Assembly (NCBI GenBank): GCA_966095765.1 | Contig: CBHTSZ010000001.1 | Span: 124,001-188,000 of the forward strand | DNA: 64,000 bases | Reading direction: 5' to 3' | DNA from: CBHTSZ01 sp966095765 | GTDB lineage: Bacteria; Patescibacteriota; Saccharimonadia; Saccharimonadales; Saccharimonadaceae | Notes under the pieces: model-generated | Told to the model about the DNA's origin: nothing | Databases searched by the model: none | What the model saw: the letters and a program-made list of their open reading frames with translations, nothing else | Program-made: the position numbers and the translations under genes | Shown: positions 63,884 through 64,000 of the stretch, piece after piece | How positions within the stretch are numbered: the stretch's first letter is position 1 | Layout: each line of letters starts with the position of its first letter

Positions 63884-64000
63884 AGTTTCGCTTGGCGAAA
63901 CTGAACTCCGAAGGAGTTCGTGAAGCGTAGCACAGCAAAATTAGCTTGCTCATTTTGCAAGCAAGCGGAAATAGGGAGTATAGCGACCGCCTTCTCCGTG
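63884..64000. mobile_element. Structured insert after tRNA-Glu, cut by the window end
   Basis: There is no gene here. In order: AGTTTCGC/GCGAAACT hairpin, GAACTCC/GGAGTTC hairpin (inverted and direct copies of the tRNA-Glu T arm GGAGTTCG), GCGTAGCACAG, a GCAAAAT/ATTTTGC hairpin and CAAGCAAGC. The last nine bases of the window, TTCTCCGTG, equal 63826-63834 of the tRNA, a period of 166, so a copy of the tRNA 3' end seems to begin just as the window stops. Confidence 0.45.

Noticed and set aside
63723..63923. 66-codon plus-strand frame over tRNA-Glu
   Set aside because: It translates the tRNA and the terminator hairpin.
1..64000. CRISPR array, rRNA genes, classical insertion sequences
   Set aside because: No regularly spaced direct repeats, no rRNA segments and no transposase-like frames were seen.

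Overview
The window looks like chromosome of a Candidatus Saccharibacteria (TM7, Patescibacteria) organism. This rests on the gene set, not on a marker search. It has a compact minus-strand type IV pilus locus, a ComEC channel without its nuclease-like domain, RuvC-RuvA-RuvB and RecA-RecX clusters, lipid II amidation genes (MurT/GatD), and sortase-type anchors (LPATG, LASTG, PDTG) that imply a single-membrane envelope. UGA is used as stop, so the standard bacterial code applies. GC is close to balanced, apart from one clearly richer patch near the right end.

Layout. 0-4.3 kb: end of dnaJ, an acetyltransferase, an ATP-grasp/retropepsin fusion followed by RimK, a membrane protein, tRNA-Lys and a DUF1653 gene. 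4.3-14.2 kb: competence and recombination genes (comEC, yebC, ruvC, ruvA, a methyltransferase, ruvB, recA, a MazG-like gene, recX). 11.7-23.7 kb: pilin-like genes and pilM-N-O, pilA, pilC, pilB on the minus strand. 23.8-29.7 kb: tsaE-tsaB, a beta-solenoid surface protein, a sortase and RNase Y. 29.8-35 kb: tRNA-Pro, a copper/redox-type divergon around a MarR gene, a membrane acyltransferase and gatD-murT. 35-41 kb: a membrane-anchored Clp ATPase, tRNA-Gly, tRNA-Arg(TCT) with small tRNA-flanked inserts, a DUF2975/XRE operon and tRNA-His. 41-47.5 kb: a sortase-fold protein lacking catalytic residues, an HTH-MurA fusion, MurB, tRNA-Arg(TCG) with an insert, a structured RNA candidate, a secreted metalloprotease and tRNA-Lys(CTT). 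47.5-57 kb: two histidine kinases, a CheY-like regulator, folD, an aminotransferase and a two-gene adenylation module (PaaK-like plus E1/ThiF-like). 57-64 kb: two sortase-anchored surface proteins, a UmuD-like/UmuC pair, a GC-rich two-gene island and tRNA-Glu.

How it fits together. Type IV pili, ComEC, RecA and RuvABC form most of a DNA uptake and recombination route. MurA, MurB, MurT and GatD build and amidate peptidoglycan. The sortase and several signal-bearing secreted proteins populate the surface, as expected of an epibiont living on other bacteria.

Three patterns recur through the window. (1) Many genes have a TATACT-type -10 box ending only 6-9 bases before the ATG, which predicts leaderless mRNA. 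(2) Most tRNA genes run directly into a terminator hairpin whose stem contains the encoded CCA end. (3) Three tRNA genes are followed, 166-181 bp later, by a second copy of their own 3' end. Two tRNA genes also carry pieces complementary to themselves in the 5' flank. No rRNA gene, CRISPR array or classical transposase was seen.
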